Positions 29,316 to 38,222 of a stretch of DNA of 64,000 nucleotides are shown here, in pieces. Position numbers and translations under genes: made by a program. The notes beneath the pieces are model-generated. The model was not told where the DNA came from. It saw nothing but the letters and a program-made list of their open reading frames with translations, and did no database searches. How positions within the stretch are numbered: the stretch's first letter is position 1; every line of letters starts with the position of its first letter. Source of the DNA: Hyphomicrobiales bacterium (lineage in GTDB: Bacteria > Pseudomonadota > Alphaproteobacteria > Rhizobiales > Aestuariivirgaceae); NCBI GenBank assembly GCA_016185245.1, contig JACPNZ010000009.1, positions 124,001 to 188,000 of the forward strand, in the 5' to 3' direction.

Positions 29316-30098
29316 ATGAACCACTTGAAACTCCGCCTCGGCCGCCGCGCTCCGAAGACCGCCATCATCCTCGGCTCGAGCCTTGGGCCGGTGGCCGCGG
29401 CGGTCGGCGATCCGCTGATTATTCCGTATACTGATCTTCCCGATTTCCCGGTGCCGCGGGTTTCGGGCCATGCCGGGCGGATCGTCGTCGGCCGGCTCGG
29501 CGGCGCCGAGGTCGCGGTGCTGCAGGGCCGGGCCCATCCTTACGAAAGCGGCAATGCGGCGGTGATGCGGCCGGCCATCGAAATGCTGAAAGGTGCGGGG
29601 ATCGAGACCCTCATCCTCACCAATGCGGCGGGTTCGCTCAAGCCCGCCATCCGGGCGGGCTCGCTCATGCTGATCACCGACCACATCAACTATTCCGGCA
29701 TGAACCCGCTGATCGGCCAGCATGGCGATGAAAACTTCGTGTCCCTGACCGATGCCTACGACCCGGCTCTGCGCAAGCGTTTCATCGCCGCCGCCCGGGC
29801 CGAGGATATTGCGCTTGAGCAGGGCGTCTATGTGTGGTTTTCCGGCCCGTCCTTCGAAACGCCGGCCGAAATCCGCATGTTCCAGATGATCGGTGCCGCC
29901 GCCGTCGGCATGTCGACGGTGCCGGAGACCATCATCGCCCGCCGCCTCGGCCTCAAGGTTGCCGGCCTCTCGGTCATCACCAATCTCGCCGCCGGCATCG
30001 AGGGCGCCAATCCGAGCCACGAAGAGACCAAGAGCGAGGGCGCCAAGGCCGTCGGCCACATGAAACGGCTGCTGGCCCGCTACTTTGCAGGTACCTGA
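29316..30098 (+). CDS. Purine nucleoside phosphorylase (trimeric, class I)
   Basis: 260 residues. It phosphorolyses inosine and guanosine to base and ribose-1-phosphate. The phosphate loop is [10 protein letters not shown] (usually GSGLG), with [35 protein letters not shown], the central [13 protein letters not shown] signature and [12 protein letters not shown]. Only about 13 residues precede the first conserved strand, some 15 fewer than in XapA-like relatives. It begins 12 bases after the putative toxin, so the insertion may have clipped the original N terminus. Confidence 0.93.
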   Translation: MNHLKLRLGRRAPKTAIILGSSLGPVAAAVGDPLIIPYTDLPDFPVPRVSGHAGRIVVGRLGGAEVAVLQGRAHPYESGNAAVMRPAIEMLKGAGIETLILTNAAGSLKPAIRAGSLMLITDHINYSGMNPLIGQHGDENFVSLTDAYDPALRKRFIAAARAEDIALEQGVYVWFSGPSFETPAEIRMFQMIGAAAVGMSTVPETIIARRLGLKVAGLSVITNLAAGIEGANPSHEETKSEGAKAVGHMKRLLARYFAGT

Positions 30099-30099
30099 C

Positions 30100-31407
30100 A
30101 TGCTGGCGCAGGAGCTGATCCGCCGGAAGCGCGATGGCGGCAGTCTCTCCCGCGACGAGGTCGGCGGTTTCATCCGTGGACTGACGGATGGAACGATATC
30201 GGAAGGCCAGGTGGCGGCCTTCGCCATGGCGGTCTTCTTCCGCGGCATGGGACCGGAAGAAGCGGTGGGTCTGACGCTGGCCATGCGCGATAGCGGCACG
30301 GTTCTGCAATGGGACCTCCCCGGTCCGGTCGCCGACAAGCATTCGACCGGCGGCATCGGCGACAATGTGTCCCTCATGCTGGCGCCGATGCTGGCGGCCT
30401 GCGGGCTCTACGTGCCGATGATCTCCGGCCGGGGCCTGGGCCACACCGGCGGCACCCTCGACAAGCTCGACTCGATTCCGGGTTATCGTACGCAACCCGA
30501 CCTCGACCTGTTCCGTAGAGCGGTGCGCCAGGCTGGCTGCGCCATCATCGGCCAGACCGCCGATCTGGCTCCCGCCGACCGGCGCTTCTACGGCATCCGC
30601 GATGTCACCGCCACGGTCGAAAGCGTGCCGCTGATCACCGCCTCGATCCTGTCGAAGAAGCTCGCCGCCGGCCTCGGCTATCTGGTGCTCGACGCGAAAA
30701 CCGGCAACGGCGCCTTCATGGAGACGGAAGCCAAGGCGCGCGAGCTGGCGCAGTCGCTGGTCAGTGTCGCCAATGGTGCGGGCCTTGCGACCACCGCCCT
30801 CATCACCGACATGGACGAGCCGCTCGCTTCCTGCGCCGGCAACGCGCTTGAAGTGAAGAGCGCCGCGGACTTCCTGCTTAACGCCCGCGCCGACCGCCGG
30901 CTCATGGATGTCACATTGGCGCTCGGTGCCGAGCTTCTGGTGAGCGCCAAGGTCGCGGTCACGACCGAGGATGCCACGACGCGGCTGCAGCGGTCGCTCT
31001 CCTCCGGTGCCGCCGCCGAACGCTTCGACCGCATGGTGGCGCTGCTCGGCGGTCCCAAAGATTTCCTGGGCCATGCCGGCAGCCACCTCGGGGCTGCCCC
31101 GCTCGTCCGGCCGGTCCATGCCGACGACACCGGCATCGTCTCGTCGATCGCCACGCGCGATCTCGGTCTCGCCGTCATCGAGCTCGGCGGCGGCCGGCGC
31201 ATCGCCACGGATAAGATCGACCACCGGGTCGGCTTGTCCCACCTCCTGGGCAAGGGCCAGCGCGCCGACGGCGAAACGCCGCTCTGCCTCGTCCATGCGG
31301 CCGACGATGCCTCCTTCGCCCGGGCCGCCGCCCTGGTGAAGGCCTCTTACCGTCTCGGCGATCCGCCGCCGGTAACTCCCGCCGTCATCGCCCGCATCGG
31401 TTCCTGA
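30100..31407 (+). CDS. deoA: Thymidine phosphorylase DeoA
   Basis: 435 residues. It converts thymidine or deoxyuridine and phosphate to base and deoxyribose-1-phosphate. The glycosyltransferase-3 fold shows [12 protein letters not shown], the signature region [12 protein letters not shown] and [20 protein letters not shown]. The start ATG 30100 is two bases after the PNP stop; an in-frame ATG 15 bases earlier lies inside PNP. Next to deoB it channels pentose-phosphates to glycolysis. Confidence 0.96.
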   Translation: MLAQELIRRKRDGGSLSRDEVGGFIRGLTDGTISEGQVAAFAMAVFFRGMGPEEAVGLTLAMRDSGTVLQWDLPGPVADKHSTGGIGDNVSLMLAPMLAACGLYVPMISGRGLGHTGGTLDKLDSIPGYRTQPDLDLFRRAVRQAGCAIIGQTADLAPADRRFYGIRDVTATVESVPLITASILSKKLAAGLGYLVLDAKTGNGAFMETEAKARELAQSLVSVANGAGLATTALITDMDEPLASCAGNALEVKSAADFLLNARADRRLMDVTLALGAELLVSAKVAVTTEDATTRLQRSLSSGAAAERFDRMVALLGGPKDFLGHAGSHLGAAPLVRPVHADDTGIVSSIATRDLGLAVIELGGGRRIATDKIDHRVGLSHLLGKGQRADGETPLCLVHAADDASFARAAALVKASYRLGDPPPVTPAVIARIGS

Positions 31408-31408
31408 C

Positions 31409-32578
31409 ATGGCCCGCGCCATTCTCTTCGTCCTCGACAGTTGCGGCATCGGCGGAGCTCCCGATGCGGCGAAGTTCGGCGATGAGGGCGCCAACACGCT
31501 CCTCCACATCGCCGAGCGGATGACACTGAAGCTCCCCAACCTGTCGGCGCTCGGACTCGGGCTGGCCATAGAAGCGGTGTCGGGCCGCAATCCGCTGGCG
31601 CCCACGGTCCTCAAGGGGCAATGGGGCCACGCCCGCGAGGTTTCCAACGGCAAGGACACCATCACCGGCCATTGGGAGATCGCCGGCGTGCCGGTGCCGT
31701 TCGACTGGGGCTATCTTCCCCACACCATTCCGGCCTTCCCGGCGGATTTCACCGAGGCGCTGATCGCCCGCTGCGGCCTTCCCGGCCTCCTCGCCCTGAG
31801 ACATGCTTCCGGCACGGCGGTGATCGAGGACTATGGCGAAGAGCATCTCGCGAGCGGCAAGCCGATCGTCTACACTAGCGCCGACTCGGTCATTCAGATC
31901 GCCGCCCACGAGGAAAGCTTCGGCCTGCAGCGCCTCTATGAGGTGTGCCAGGTGGCGCGCGAACTTTCCTATCCCATGAACATCGGCCGGGTCATCGCCC
32001 GGCCCTTCGTCGGAACCGTGGCTGCCGACTTCACCCGCACCGGCAACCGCAAGGACTACGCCGTGTTGCCGCCGTCGCCGACGCTCCTCGATTGCTTGAC
32101 CTCGGCCGGTCGCGCCGTCGTCTCGGTCGGCAAGATCGGCGACATCTTCGCCCATTCCGGCACCGGCCGCGAAATCAAGGTCGCCGGCCACGAGGCGCTG
32201 ATGCAGGCCTCGCTGGAAGCCATCGAGGCCTTGCCCGACGACGGCCTGGTGATGACCAACTTCGTCGATTTCGACACCAACTTCGGCCACCGCCGCGATG
32301 CCACAGGCTATGGCCGGGCGCTGGAGCGTTTCGATGCGATGCTGCCCATGGTCTTCGACCGCCTGCGGCCGGGCGATCTTCTCATTCTCACCGCCGATCA
32401 CGGCAACGATCCGACCTGGCAGGGCACCGATCACACCCGCGAGCAGGTTCCCATCCTGGGTTTTGGCCCGGGCCTCAAGCCGCGAGCGCTTGGCGCCCGC
32501 GCCAGCTTCGCCGACATCGGCCAAAGCCTCGCCCGCCACCTTGGCATCGTGCCACTAGCTTCGGGCAAGGCCTGGTAA
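31409..32578 (+). CDS. deoB: Phosphopentomutase DeoB
   Basis: 389 residues, alkaline-phosphatase superfamily. It interconverts (deoxy)ribose-1- and 5-phosphates made by the two upstream phosphorylases. Metal and catalytic regions are [10 protein letters not shown] at the start, [10 protein letters not shown] (catalytic Thr region), [14 protein letters not shown] and [10 protein letters not shown] with TDHTREQVP. One base separates it from deoA. It appears to end the salvage operon; deoC is not in the window. Confidence 0.96.
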   Translation: MARAILFVLDSCGIGGAPDAAKFGDEGANTLLHIAERMTLKLPNLSALGLGLAIEAVSGRNPLAPTVLKGQWGHAREVSNGKDTITGHWEIAGVPVPFDWGYLPHTIPAFPADFTEALIARCGLPGLLALRHASGTAVIEDYGEEHLASGKPIVYTSADSVIQIAAHEESFGLQRLYEVCQVARELSYPMNIGRVIARPFVGTVAADFTRTGNRKDYAVLPPSPTLLDCLTSAGRAVVSVGKIGDIFAHSGTGREIKVAGHEALMQASLEAIEALPDDGLVMTNFVDFDTNFGHRRDATGYGRALERFDAMLPMVFDRLRPGDLLILTADHGNDPTWQGTDHTREQVPILGFGPGLKPRALGARASFADIGQSLARHLGIVPLASGKAW

Positions 32579-32637
32579 TTTACTTGGGGCCGCGACTCAC
32601 CTAGCGTCCGCATCGAGGTCCACCAGGGAACACCAGC

Positions 32638-32994
32638 ATGAAATTCGTCGTCATCGCCGCATTTTTTGCCGCCGCCCTCGCCACGCCGGCCGCGGCCCAG
32701 TCGATCGGCGGCCACTACAAGGTGGCCGGCACAAATTTCGACGGCGCGCCCTATTCCGGCGAGGCCGACATCGCGCTCACCTCGCAGACCACCTGCGAAA
32801 TCAAGTGGACGACGGGCTCAACCGAATCCTCCGGCATCTGCATGCGCAACGACGACAGCTTCGCGGCGGGCTATGTGATCGGCGACAAGATCGGCCTGGT
32901 CATCTACAAGTTGATGGCCGACGGCACCCTCAACGGGCTGTGGACCATCGCCGGCCAGGAAGGCAACGGCACCGAAGTGCTGACCCCGGGGTGA
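32638..32994 (+). CDS. Small secreted protein of unknown function
   Basis: 118 residues with a clear signal peptide (FVVIAAFFAAALATPAAA, cleavage near AQS). The mature part is rich in Gly, Ser and Thr and contains IGGHYKVAGTNFDG, two cysteines (TTCEIKW, SGICMRN) that could form a disulphide, and GLWTIAGQEGNG near the end. It looks like a small all-beta periplasmic protein. I do not recognise a named family. ATG 32638 follows AGGGAACACCAGC. It lies 59 bases after deoB and 12 bases before the convergent transglycosylase. Confidence 0.72.
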   Translation: MKFVVIAAFFAAALATPAAAQSIGGHYKVAGTNFDGAPYSGEADIALTSQTTCEIKWTTGSTESSGICMRNDDSFAAGYVIGDKIGLVIYKLMADGTLNGLWTIAGQEGNGTEVLTPG

Positions 32995-33006
32995 AGTAGG
33001 AGCGCC

Positions 33007-34206
33007 TTACCGCAGTGCCGCCAGAAAAGCGGCGTCAGGGTAGCTGTCGGCGGGCAGGCCCATCTTGATCTGCACAGCCTTCACCGCGGCGCGGGTGCTT
33101 TTTCCCAGCTTGCCGTCAACCTCGCCCACATCATAGCCCTTGGCCACCAAAATTTTCTGCAACTGCAGAATCTCCTTGTAGGCGAGCGGCACCACCTGGC
33201 CATTGCCGGGGCTCACCGTGGGAGCGCCCGCGAGCCTGGTTGCCAGATAGGCGGCGGTCGCCGAATAGATCAGCGACTCGTTCCACTTGAGATAGGCGGT
33301 GGTGAAATTTTCATAGGCGAGGAAGGCCGGGCCATTGCGGCCCATGGGCAAGAGCAGGGCGGCCGGGAACTTGTCGGCCTTCAGCGGCTTGACCGTCCCC
33401 TTCACCCCCCACTTCACCCATTGCGAGCGCGGATAGGCGATGGCGATATCGGCCTCGGCCCACGGCATATTACTTGGCACCTGCACTTCCTGGAGCCAGG
33501 GCTGGCCCGGCTGCCAGCCATGCTTGCGCAACAGGTTCGCCGTCGAGGCAAGCACGTCGGGAATGCTGGTCCGCAAATCGCGCCTTCCGTCGCCGTCGAA
33601 GTCGACGGCGCTCTCGTCATAGTCCTGGGGCAGGAACTGGGTCTGGCCGATCTCGCCGGCCCAGGCGCCGCGCATCTCCTCCGGCGTGAGATCGCCCCGG
33701 CTGATCAGATCGAGGGCCGACAACAGCTGCGGGCGGAATTTCTCCGGCCGGCGGCAGTCCCACGACAAGGTGGCGAGCGCCTGCAACGTCGGCGAGTCGC
33801 CGATATTGGCGCCGAAATCGGTCTCCAGGGCCCAGAAGGCGACGATCACCGGAGCCGGCACACCGAACTGCTTTTCCACCCGGTCGAAGACCGGCCGATA
33901 TTTCTGAATGAGGGCGGTGCCCTGCTTGATGCGGTAGTCCGACACCATGCGGGTGGAGAATTCGAGGAAGCTTTGCGAGAACACGCTCTGGGCCCGGTCG
34001 CGCTTGACGATCGCAGGATCGTAGGAAACCCGGTCGAGGGCGGCGAGCGCCACTTTCGAAATGCCGTTGGCGGCGGCCTCCTTGCGCACCCCCTTCAGAA
34101 AATCGTCAAAGCCCGCGGCACTGTTGCCGCAGCTGGCGGCCGACGCCGCCCCGGTCGTGAGTAGCAGTAGGCTCGCAGCCGCGGCGAGGCGCCGTCGGTT
34201 CATCAT
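33007..34206 (-). CDS. MltB-like lytic murein transglycosylase with peptidoglycan-binding domain
   Basis: About 399 residues: signal peptide (RRLAAAASLLLLTTGAASA), an SLT_2/MltB catalytic domain (about 30-320) with the catalytic Glu in FWALETDFGAN and the conserved AWAGEIGQTQFLP and DYDESAVDFDGDGRRDL loops, then a C-terminal PG_binding_1 domain (KEILQLQKILVAKGYDVGEV). It cleaves glycan strands to 1,6-anhydro-MurNAc ends. There is no lipobox, so it is probably soluble periplasmic. ATG 34206 has AGGAG upstream and is chosen over TTG 34212. Confidence 0.92.
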   Translation of the reverse strand: MMNRRRLAAAASLLLLTTGAASAASCGNSAAGFDDFLKGVRKEAAANGISKVALAALDRVSYDPAIVKRDRAQSVFSQSFLEFSTRMVSDYRIKQGTALIQKYRPVFDRVEKQFGVPAPVIVAFWALETDFGANIGDSPTLQALATLSWDCRRPEKFRPQLLSALDLISRGDLTPEEMRGAWAGEIGQTQFLPQDYDESAVDFDGDGRRDLRTSIPDVLASTANLLRKHGWQPGQPWLQEVQVPSNMPWAEADIAIAYPRSQWVKWGVKGTVKPLKADKFPAALLLPMGRNGPAFLAYENFTTAYLKWNESLIYSATAAYLATRLAGAPTVSPGNGQVVPLAYKEILQLQKILVAKGYDVGEVDGKLGKSTRAAVKAVQIKMGLPADSYPDAAFLAALR

Positions 34207-34351
34207 CTTCAACTCCTGATTCGGTCGTCGCGCGGCAGAGCAGACAATTATTTGCCGGATGGGTCAATTTCGTGGCCAAAGGCTTGAGAATATTACGCAA
34301 GGTCGCTAGCCATGGGTCGGACTCGTCCCCAAATTGTCACCTCCTGCATCC

Positions 34352-34838
34352 ATGGCCCCGACCGCCCCCGTATCCGTAGCAAACCTGCTGGTGCGCGTCG
34401 CTTCCGGCGATCATGCCGCGTTTCGGGTGCTTTATGCCGAAGCGGGCCCCCGGATGTTTGCCATCACGCTTCGCATGATGAAGGCGAGAGATCGGGCGGA
34501 TGACGTGTTTCAGGAAGCATTAACAATGGTTTGGGAGCGGTCCTGGCAGTTCGACCCGGGCCGCGGCGAAGCCCTGGCGTGGCTTTCGACGCTGACCCGG
34601 CACTGTGCCCTCGACCGGCTGCGGCGCACCCGCCGGCCGGCCGTCGATCTCGACGAAGCGGCGCTGACGGAACCCATGGCGCTCACCGTGCTGCCGGCCA
34701 CCGACACGAGCGGCCTGCAGCGCTGCCTGGCGTCGCTCCGCCAAGACTACCGGGCCGCAAGCGGAGAATGGACCGAGGTATCGCCGGGGCTGCGCATCAA
34801 GGTGCTGAACCAGATCGACAGCCTCGGCCGCCACACCT
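34352..34838 (+). pseudogene. ECF sigma factor fragment fused to a cupin anti-sigma-like fragment
   Basis: The frame from ATG 34352 encodes sigma-70 regions 1.2-2 of an ECF factor (HAAFRVLYAEAGPRMFAIT, RADDVFQEALTMVWERSWQF, LAWLSTLTRHCALDRLRR). It reaches the beginning of region 4 (LQRCLASLRQDYRAA) and then changes, around 34755-34762, to GEWTEVSPGLRIKVLNQID and GRHTYL. The second part resembles the opening strands of the cupin domain in ChrR-type anti-sigma factors. The promoter-reading helices of region 4 and most of the anti-sigma factor are missing. A second break at about 34838 abuts the aldo/keto reductase. An internal deletion of an ECF-ChrR pair explains this best. The frame stays open but runs antisense through the next gene to 35017, so a nonfunctional chimera could be made. 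Confidence 0.7.
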
Positions 34839-35862
34839 ACCTCGGCACTGGCGCGTCCTTGTGCATCAGGCCCTCGGCCTTGAGGTCGCGCCACAGGGCC
34901 TTGGGGATCTTGGAACTCATGGTCTTGATGTTGAGCGCCACTTCCTTGGGTGCTACCGCACCCGGAATGACCGAGACAACCGACGGATGGGTGAGCGGGA
35001 AACGCAACGCCGCCTGAGCGAGCTTCACCTTGTGGCGGGCGCATATCGCCTCGATCTTCTTCACCCGGTCGAGAATAGCCTTGGGCGCCGCCTCGTAGTT
35101 GTACATGGCACCGGGCTTCGCTCCGGTGGCGAGAATGCCGGAATTATAGGGCCCGCCCAGCACGATGCCGACGCCGCGCTCCTGGCAGAGCGGCAGGAAG
35201 GAGTTGAGCGCCTCCTGTTCGAGCAGCGTATAGCGCCCGGCCAGCAGGAAGATGTCGAAGTCGCCGGCCCGGGTCAGGGTCTCGGCCACCTGCCATTCGT
35301 TAATGCCGGCGCCGAAGGCCTTGATCACCTTCTCGTCGCGCAGCCGGATGAGCGCCCGGTAGCCGTGCTCCATCAGCGTCCTGACATGGGCGTCGCGGGC
35401 CTCGACGGATTTGTGGGTAAACACGTCGATGTCGTGGACGAAGAGAATGTCGACCGAATCGATGCCGAGGCGCTCGAGGGAAAATTCCAGCGAGCGCATG
35501 ATGCCATCATAGGTGTAATCAAAAACCTCGCGGCGCGACGGCGTGTCGAAGAACTTGCCGATGCCGGTGCGCTCGTCGGGCGCACAAGGGCTCAGCAACC
35601 TGCCGACCTTGGTGGAGATCGCATAATCCTGGCGCTTCTTGCCGCGCAGGAAATGATTGAGACGGGTTTCGGAAAGACCCAGGCCATAGAGCGGAGCCGT
35701 ATCGTAATAACGCAGTCCCGCCTTCCAGGCGGCATCGAGGGTCGCTTGCGCGTCCTTCTCGGTGAGCGGCCGGAACAGATTGCCCAGCGGTGCCGTGCCG
35801 AAGCCCAGTTCGGTAAAGGCGATGGTGGCACCCGACGGGGCGGTGAAATTGCGCTTCTTCAT
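34837..35862 (-). CDS. Aldo/keto reductase, sugar dehydrogenase-like
   Basis: 341 residues, AKR TIM barrel. The catalytic tetrad is recognisable: Asp and Tyr in YYDTAPLYGLGLSE, Lys in STKVGRLL and His in FVHDIDVF. The sequence is closest in pattern to D-threo-aldose or L-fucose dehydrogenases (ending GLMHKDAPVPR), which oxidise aldoses to lactones. It overlaps the upstream GntR regulator by ATGA and lies divergent from a UxaA-type dehydratase, so oxidation of a sugar feeding a sugar-acid pathway is a reasonable inference. The 3' end abuts the sigma-factor remnant. Confidence 0.9.
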   Translation of the reverse strand: MKKRNFTAPSGATIAFTELGFGTAPLGNLFRPLTEKDAQATLDAAWKAGLRYYDTAPLYGLGLSETRLNHFLRGKKRQDYAISTKVGRLLSPCAPDERTGIGKFFDTPSRREVFDYTYDGIMRSLEFSLERLGIDSVDILFVHDIDVFTHKSVEARDAHVRTLMEHGYRALIRLRDEKVIKAFGAGINEWQVAETLTRAGDFDIFLLAGRYTLLEQEALNSFLPLCQERGVGIVLGGPYNSGILATGAKPGAMYNYEAAPKAILDRVKKIEAICARHKVKLAQAALRFPLTHPSVVSVIPGAVAPKEVALNIKTMSSKIPKALWRDLKAEGLMHKDAPVPR

Positions 35863-36593
35863 GCTTTCCTGTCTCCGCTGGAAATGAGATCGGCGAACAG
35901 TTCCGGGCGCTCGCCGGCGAAGGCTTCGAGTTCGGTCATCACCGCCGCCAGATGGGACTCCATGGCGCGCGCCGCGGCCTGTGTATCGCGCCGGCGCAAC
36001 GCTTCGACGATCTGGCGGTGCTCGTCGAGGGTCAGTTCCTGGCGACGCCGGGAATTGAGCATGCGGCGCACCCGCTCAAGGCCGAGCCTGGCGGTTTCGG
36101 CCGCCTGTTTTACCCGCTCGAAGCCGAGGCCGTCGAGGATGATGGCGTGGAATTGCACGTCGAAGCGGTAGAAGCCCTCGCGGTCGCCGGAAGCGACCGC
36201 CGCTTCCTGATAGCGCAGGTTCTGGGCCATGTCGTAGACCCGGTCGGCGCTCCAGGTTTTGGTCAGTGTACGGATCGCTTCGATCTCGATCGCCCGCCGC
36301 ACGAACATGTTTTCGCGGGCATCGGCGATCCTGACCAGAGCGACCCGGGAGGCACTCTGCGGCACGATGTCGACCAGGCCCTCGCTGGCCAGGCGGTTCA
36401 AGGCCTCGCCCACCGGAAAGCGCGATACGCCCAGCCTGGCGGCGATCGCCGGCTTGTCGAGAATTTCGCCGGGCTTCAGTTCCAGGCTGACAATCGCCTG
36501 GCGGAGTGCCGCATGCACCCGGGCCGTAGCGCCGCCCTTGCCCGGCGCCAGGCTGCCATCGAGAAAATCATAGGTGACGTCGGCAACTAACAT
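35859..36593 (-). CDS. GntR-family regulator with FCD ligand domain
   Basis: 244 residues. The winged helix-turn-helix is at about 25-90 (HAALRQAIVSLELKPGEIL, AIAARLGVSRFPVGEALNRL) and is followed by a helical FCD effector domain with metal-binding-type residues (FDVQFHAIILDGLG, DEHRQIVEALRRRD). FCD regulators usually repress sugar-acid catabolism and are released by a pathway acid. Its ATG at 36593 lies within a repeated CTAACATG/palindromic region, which suggests autoregulation. It is co-transcribed with the aldo/keto reductase and divergent from the uxaA-type gene. Confidence 0.92.
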   Translation of the reverse strand: MLVADVTYDFLDGSLAPGKGGATARVHAALRQAIVSLELKPGEILDKPAIAARLGVSRFPVGEALNRLASEGLVDIVPQSASRVALVRIADARENMFVRRAIEIEAIRTLTKTWSADRVYDMAQNLRYQEAAVASGDREGFYRFDVQFHAIILDGLGFERVKQAAETARLGLERVRRMLNSRRRQELTLDEHRQIVEALRRRDTQAAARAMESHLAAVMTELEAFAGERPELFADLISSGDRKA

Positions 36594-36606
36594 GCTAACA
36601 TGTTAG
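36586..36606. promoter_or_regulatory. Candidate GntR operator: perfect palindrome CTAACATGTTAG with an extra half-site
   Basis: CTAACATGTTAG (36595-36606) is a perfect 12-base palindrome. A further direct copy of CTAACATG (36586-36593) precedes it. It lies at the start codon of the FCD-type GntR gene and about 55 bases before the divergent dehydratase gene, the expected place for a regulator controlling both. Confidence 0.65.
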
Positions 36607-36659
36607 TATGAATTTAGTGGCCGACAAAGGCCAAATTGGCGCCGGCGAAAGACGGAAAA

Positions 36660-38195
36660 ATGACAAGCACAGCGACGAAACCGCCGCGCATGCTGCGGCT
36701 TCACCCAACCGATAACGTCCTGGTCGCCGTCGACGCGGTGGATAAGGGCGCAACCACGCCCGAGAATATGGTGGCGCGCGAACGCATCATGAAGGGCCAC
36801 AAGATGGCGGCAACCGCCATCGCCGCCGGCGCACCGATTCTCAAGGTCGGCCAGATCATCGGCTTCGCCAGCAAGGACATCGCCGCCGGCGACTGGGTGC
36901 ACGAACACAATGTCGGCGTGCACGACTTCGCCAGGGATTACGCCTTCGCCCGCGATGCCCACCCCGAGGATATCCTGCCGGTTGAACAACGCGCCACCTT
37001 CCAGGGCTACCGGCGAGCCAACGGCAAGGTCGGCACGCGCAACTATATCGGCATCATGACCTCGGTGAACTGCTCGGCGACGGTTGCGGGCTTCATCGCC
37101 CAGGAACTCAATGCCTCCGGCATCCTCAAGGATTACCCAAATATCGACGGGGTGGTGGCGCTCAAACAGGACAATGGCTGCGTCATCGACTATCGCGGCG
37201 CCATCTTCGACATCCTCAAGCGCACCTCCTGGGGCTATGCCACCAATCCCAACATGGGCGGCGTCCTGATGGTCGGCCTCGGCTGCGAGGGCTTCCAGAT
37301 TCCACGCTTCAAGGAGGCCTATGGCATCGTCGAGGGCAACACCTTCCGCACCATGACCATCCAGGAGACCGGCGGAACCCGCAAGACGGTGGCCGCCGGG
37401 GTGGCGGCGGTCAAAGAGATGCTGGCGCACGTCAACGACGTGAAGCGCGTCGCCTGCCCGGCTTCCGATCTCGTCGTGGCGCTGCAATGCGGCGGCTCGG
37501 ATGGCTATTCCGGCATCACCGCCAATCCGGCGCTGGGAGCCGCCGTCGATATCCTGGTCAAGAACGGCGGCACCGGCATCCTGTCGGAAACGCCAGAAAT
37601 CTACGGCGCCGAGCATCTCCTCACGCGCCGCGCCGCAACCCCCGAGGTGGGCGAGAAGCTCATTGAGATCATCCACTGGTGGGAGGACTACACCAAGCGC
37701 AACCTCATGGAAATGAACAACAATCCTTCACCCGGCAACAAGCTGGGCGGGCTCACCACGATCCTCGAGAAGTCACTGGGTGCTGCGGCCAAGGGCGGCA
37801 CCACGACGCTTCGCCATGTCTACCGCTATGCCGAGCCAGTGACCGGCAAGGGCTTCGTCTTCATGGATACGCCGGGCTACGATCCGGTTTCGGCCACCGG
37901 CCAGGTGGCGGGTGGCGCCAATCTCATCTGCTTCACCACCGGGCGCGGCTCGGCCTATGGCAACAAGCCGGTGCCGTCGATCAAGCTTGCCACCAATTCC
38001 GACACCTACCGCCGCATGGTCGACGACATGGACATCAATTGCGGCGACTTGCTCGACGGCGTTGCCATGGCCGACAAGGCCACGGAAATCTTCAGCCGGA
38101 TGCTGGCCGTGGCCTCGGGGACACGCAGCAAGTCGGAAGTCCTGGGCTACGGCGACAACGAGTTCGTGCCCTGGCAGGTCGGCGCCACCATGTAG
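36660..38195 (+). CDS. UxaA-family altronate/galactarate-type dehydratase
   Basis: 511 residues. The N-terminal SAF domain (LRLHPTDNVLVAVDAVDKG, HKMAATAIAAGAPILKVGQ) is fused to the large UxaA domain (RANGKVGTRNYIGIMTSVNCSA, LKQDNGCVIDYRG, CGGSDGYSGITANPALGAA, NPSPGNKLGGLTT). These iron- or manganese-dependent enzymes dehydrate hexonic or hexaric acids to 2-keto-3-deoxy acids. SAF and UxaA are fused here as in E. coli UxaA and GarD. The precise substrate is unknown. ATG 36660 is chosen; an in-frame TTG lies 24 bases upstream. Confidence 0.92.
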   Translation: MTSTATKPPRMLRLHPTDNVLVAVDAVDKGATTPENMVARERIMKGHKMAATAIAAGAPILKVGQIIGFASKDIAAGDWVHEHNVGVHDFARDYAFARDAHPEDILPVEQRATFQGYRRANGKVGTRNYIGIMTSVNCSATVAGFIAQELNASGILKDYPNIDGVVALKQDNGCVIDYRGAIFDILKRTSWGYATNPNMGGVLMVGLGCEGFQIPRFKEAYGIVEGNTFRTMTIQETGGTRKTVAAGVAAVKEMLAHVNDVKRVACPASDLVVALQCGGSDGYSGITANPALGAAVDILVKNGGTGILSETPEIYGAEHLLTRRAATPEVGEKLIEIIHWWEDYTKRNLMEMNNNPSPGNKLGGLTTILEKSLGAAAKGGTTTLRHVYRYAEPVTGKGFVFMDTPGYDPVSATGQVAGGANLICFTTGRGSAYGNKPVPSIKLATNSDTYRRMVDDMDINCGDLLDGVAMADKATEIFSRMLAVASGTRSKSEVLGYGDNEFVPWQVGATM

Positions 38196-38222
38196 CGTCC
38201 GCCAGTCATCTTTGGACCATCA

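Noticed and set aside
29977-31665. 560-codon open frame antisense to deoA and parts of PNP and deoB
   Set aside because: No recognisable motif; crosses three real genes on the other strand.
34312-34503. Short open frame overlapping the start of the sigma-factor remnant
   Set aside because: It is a frame-shifted shadow of the sigma region with no homology-like pattern.
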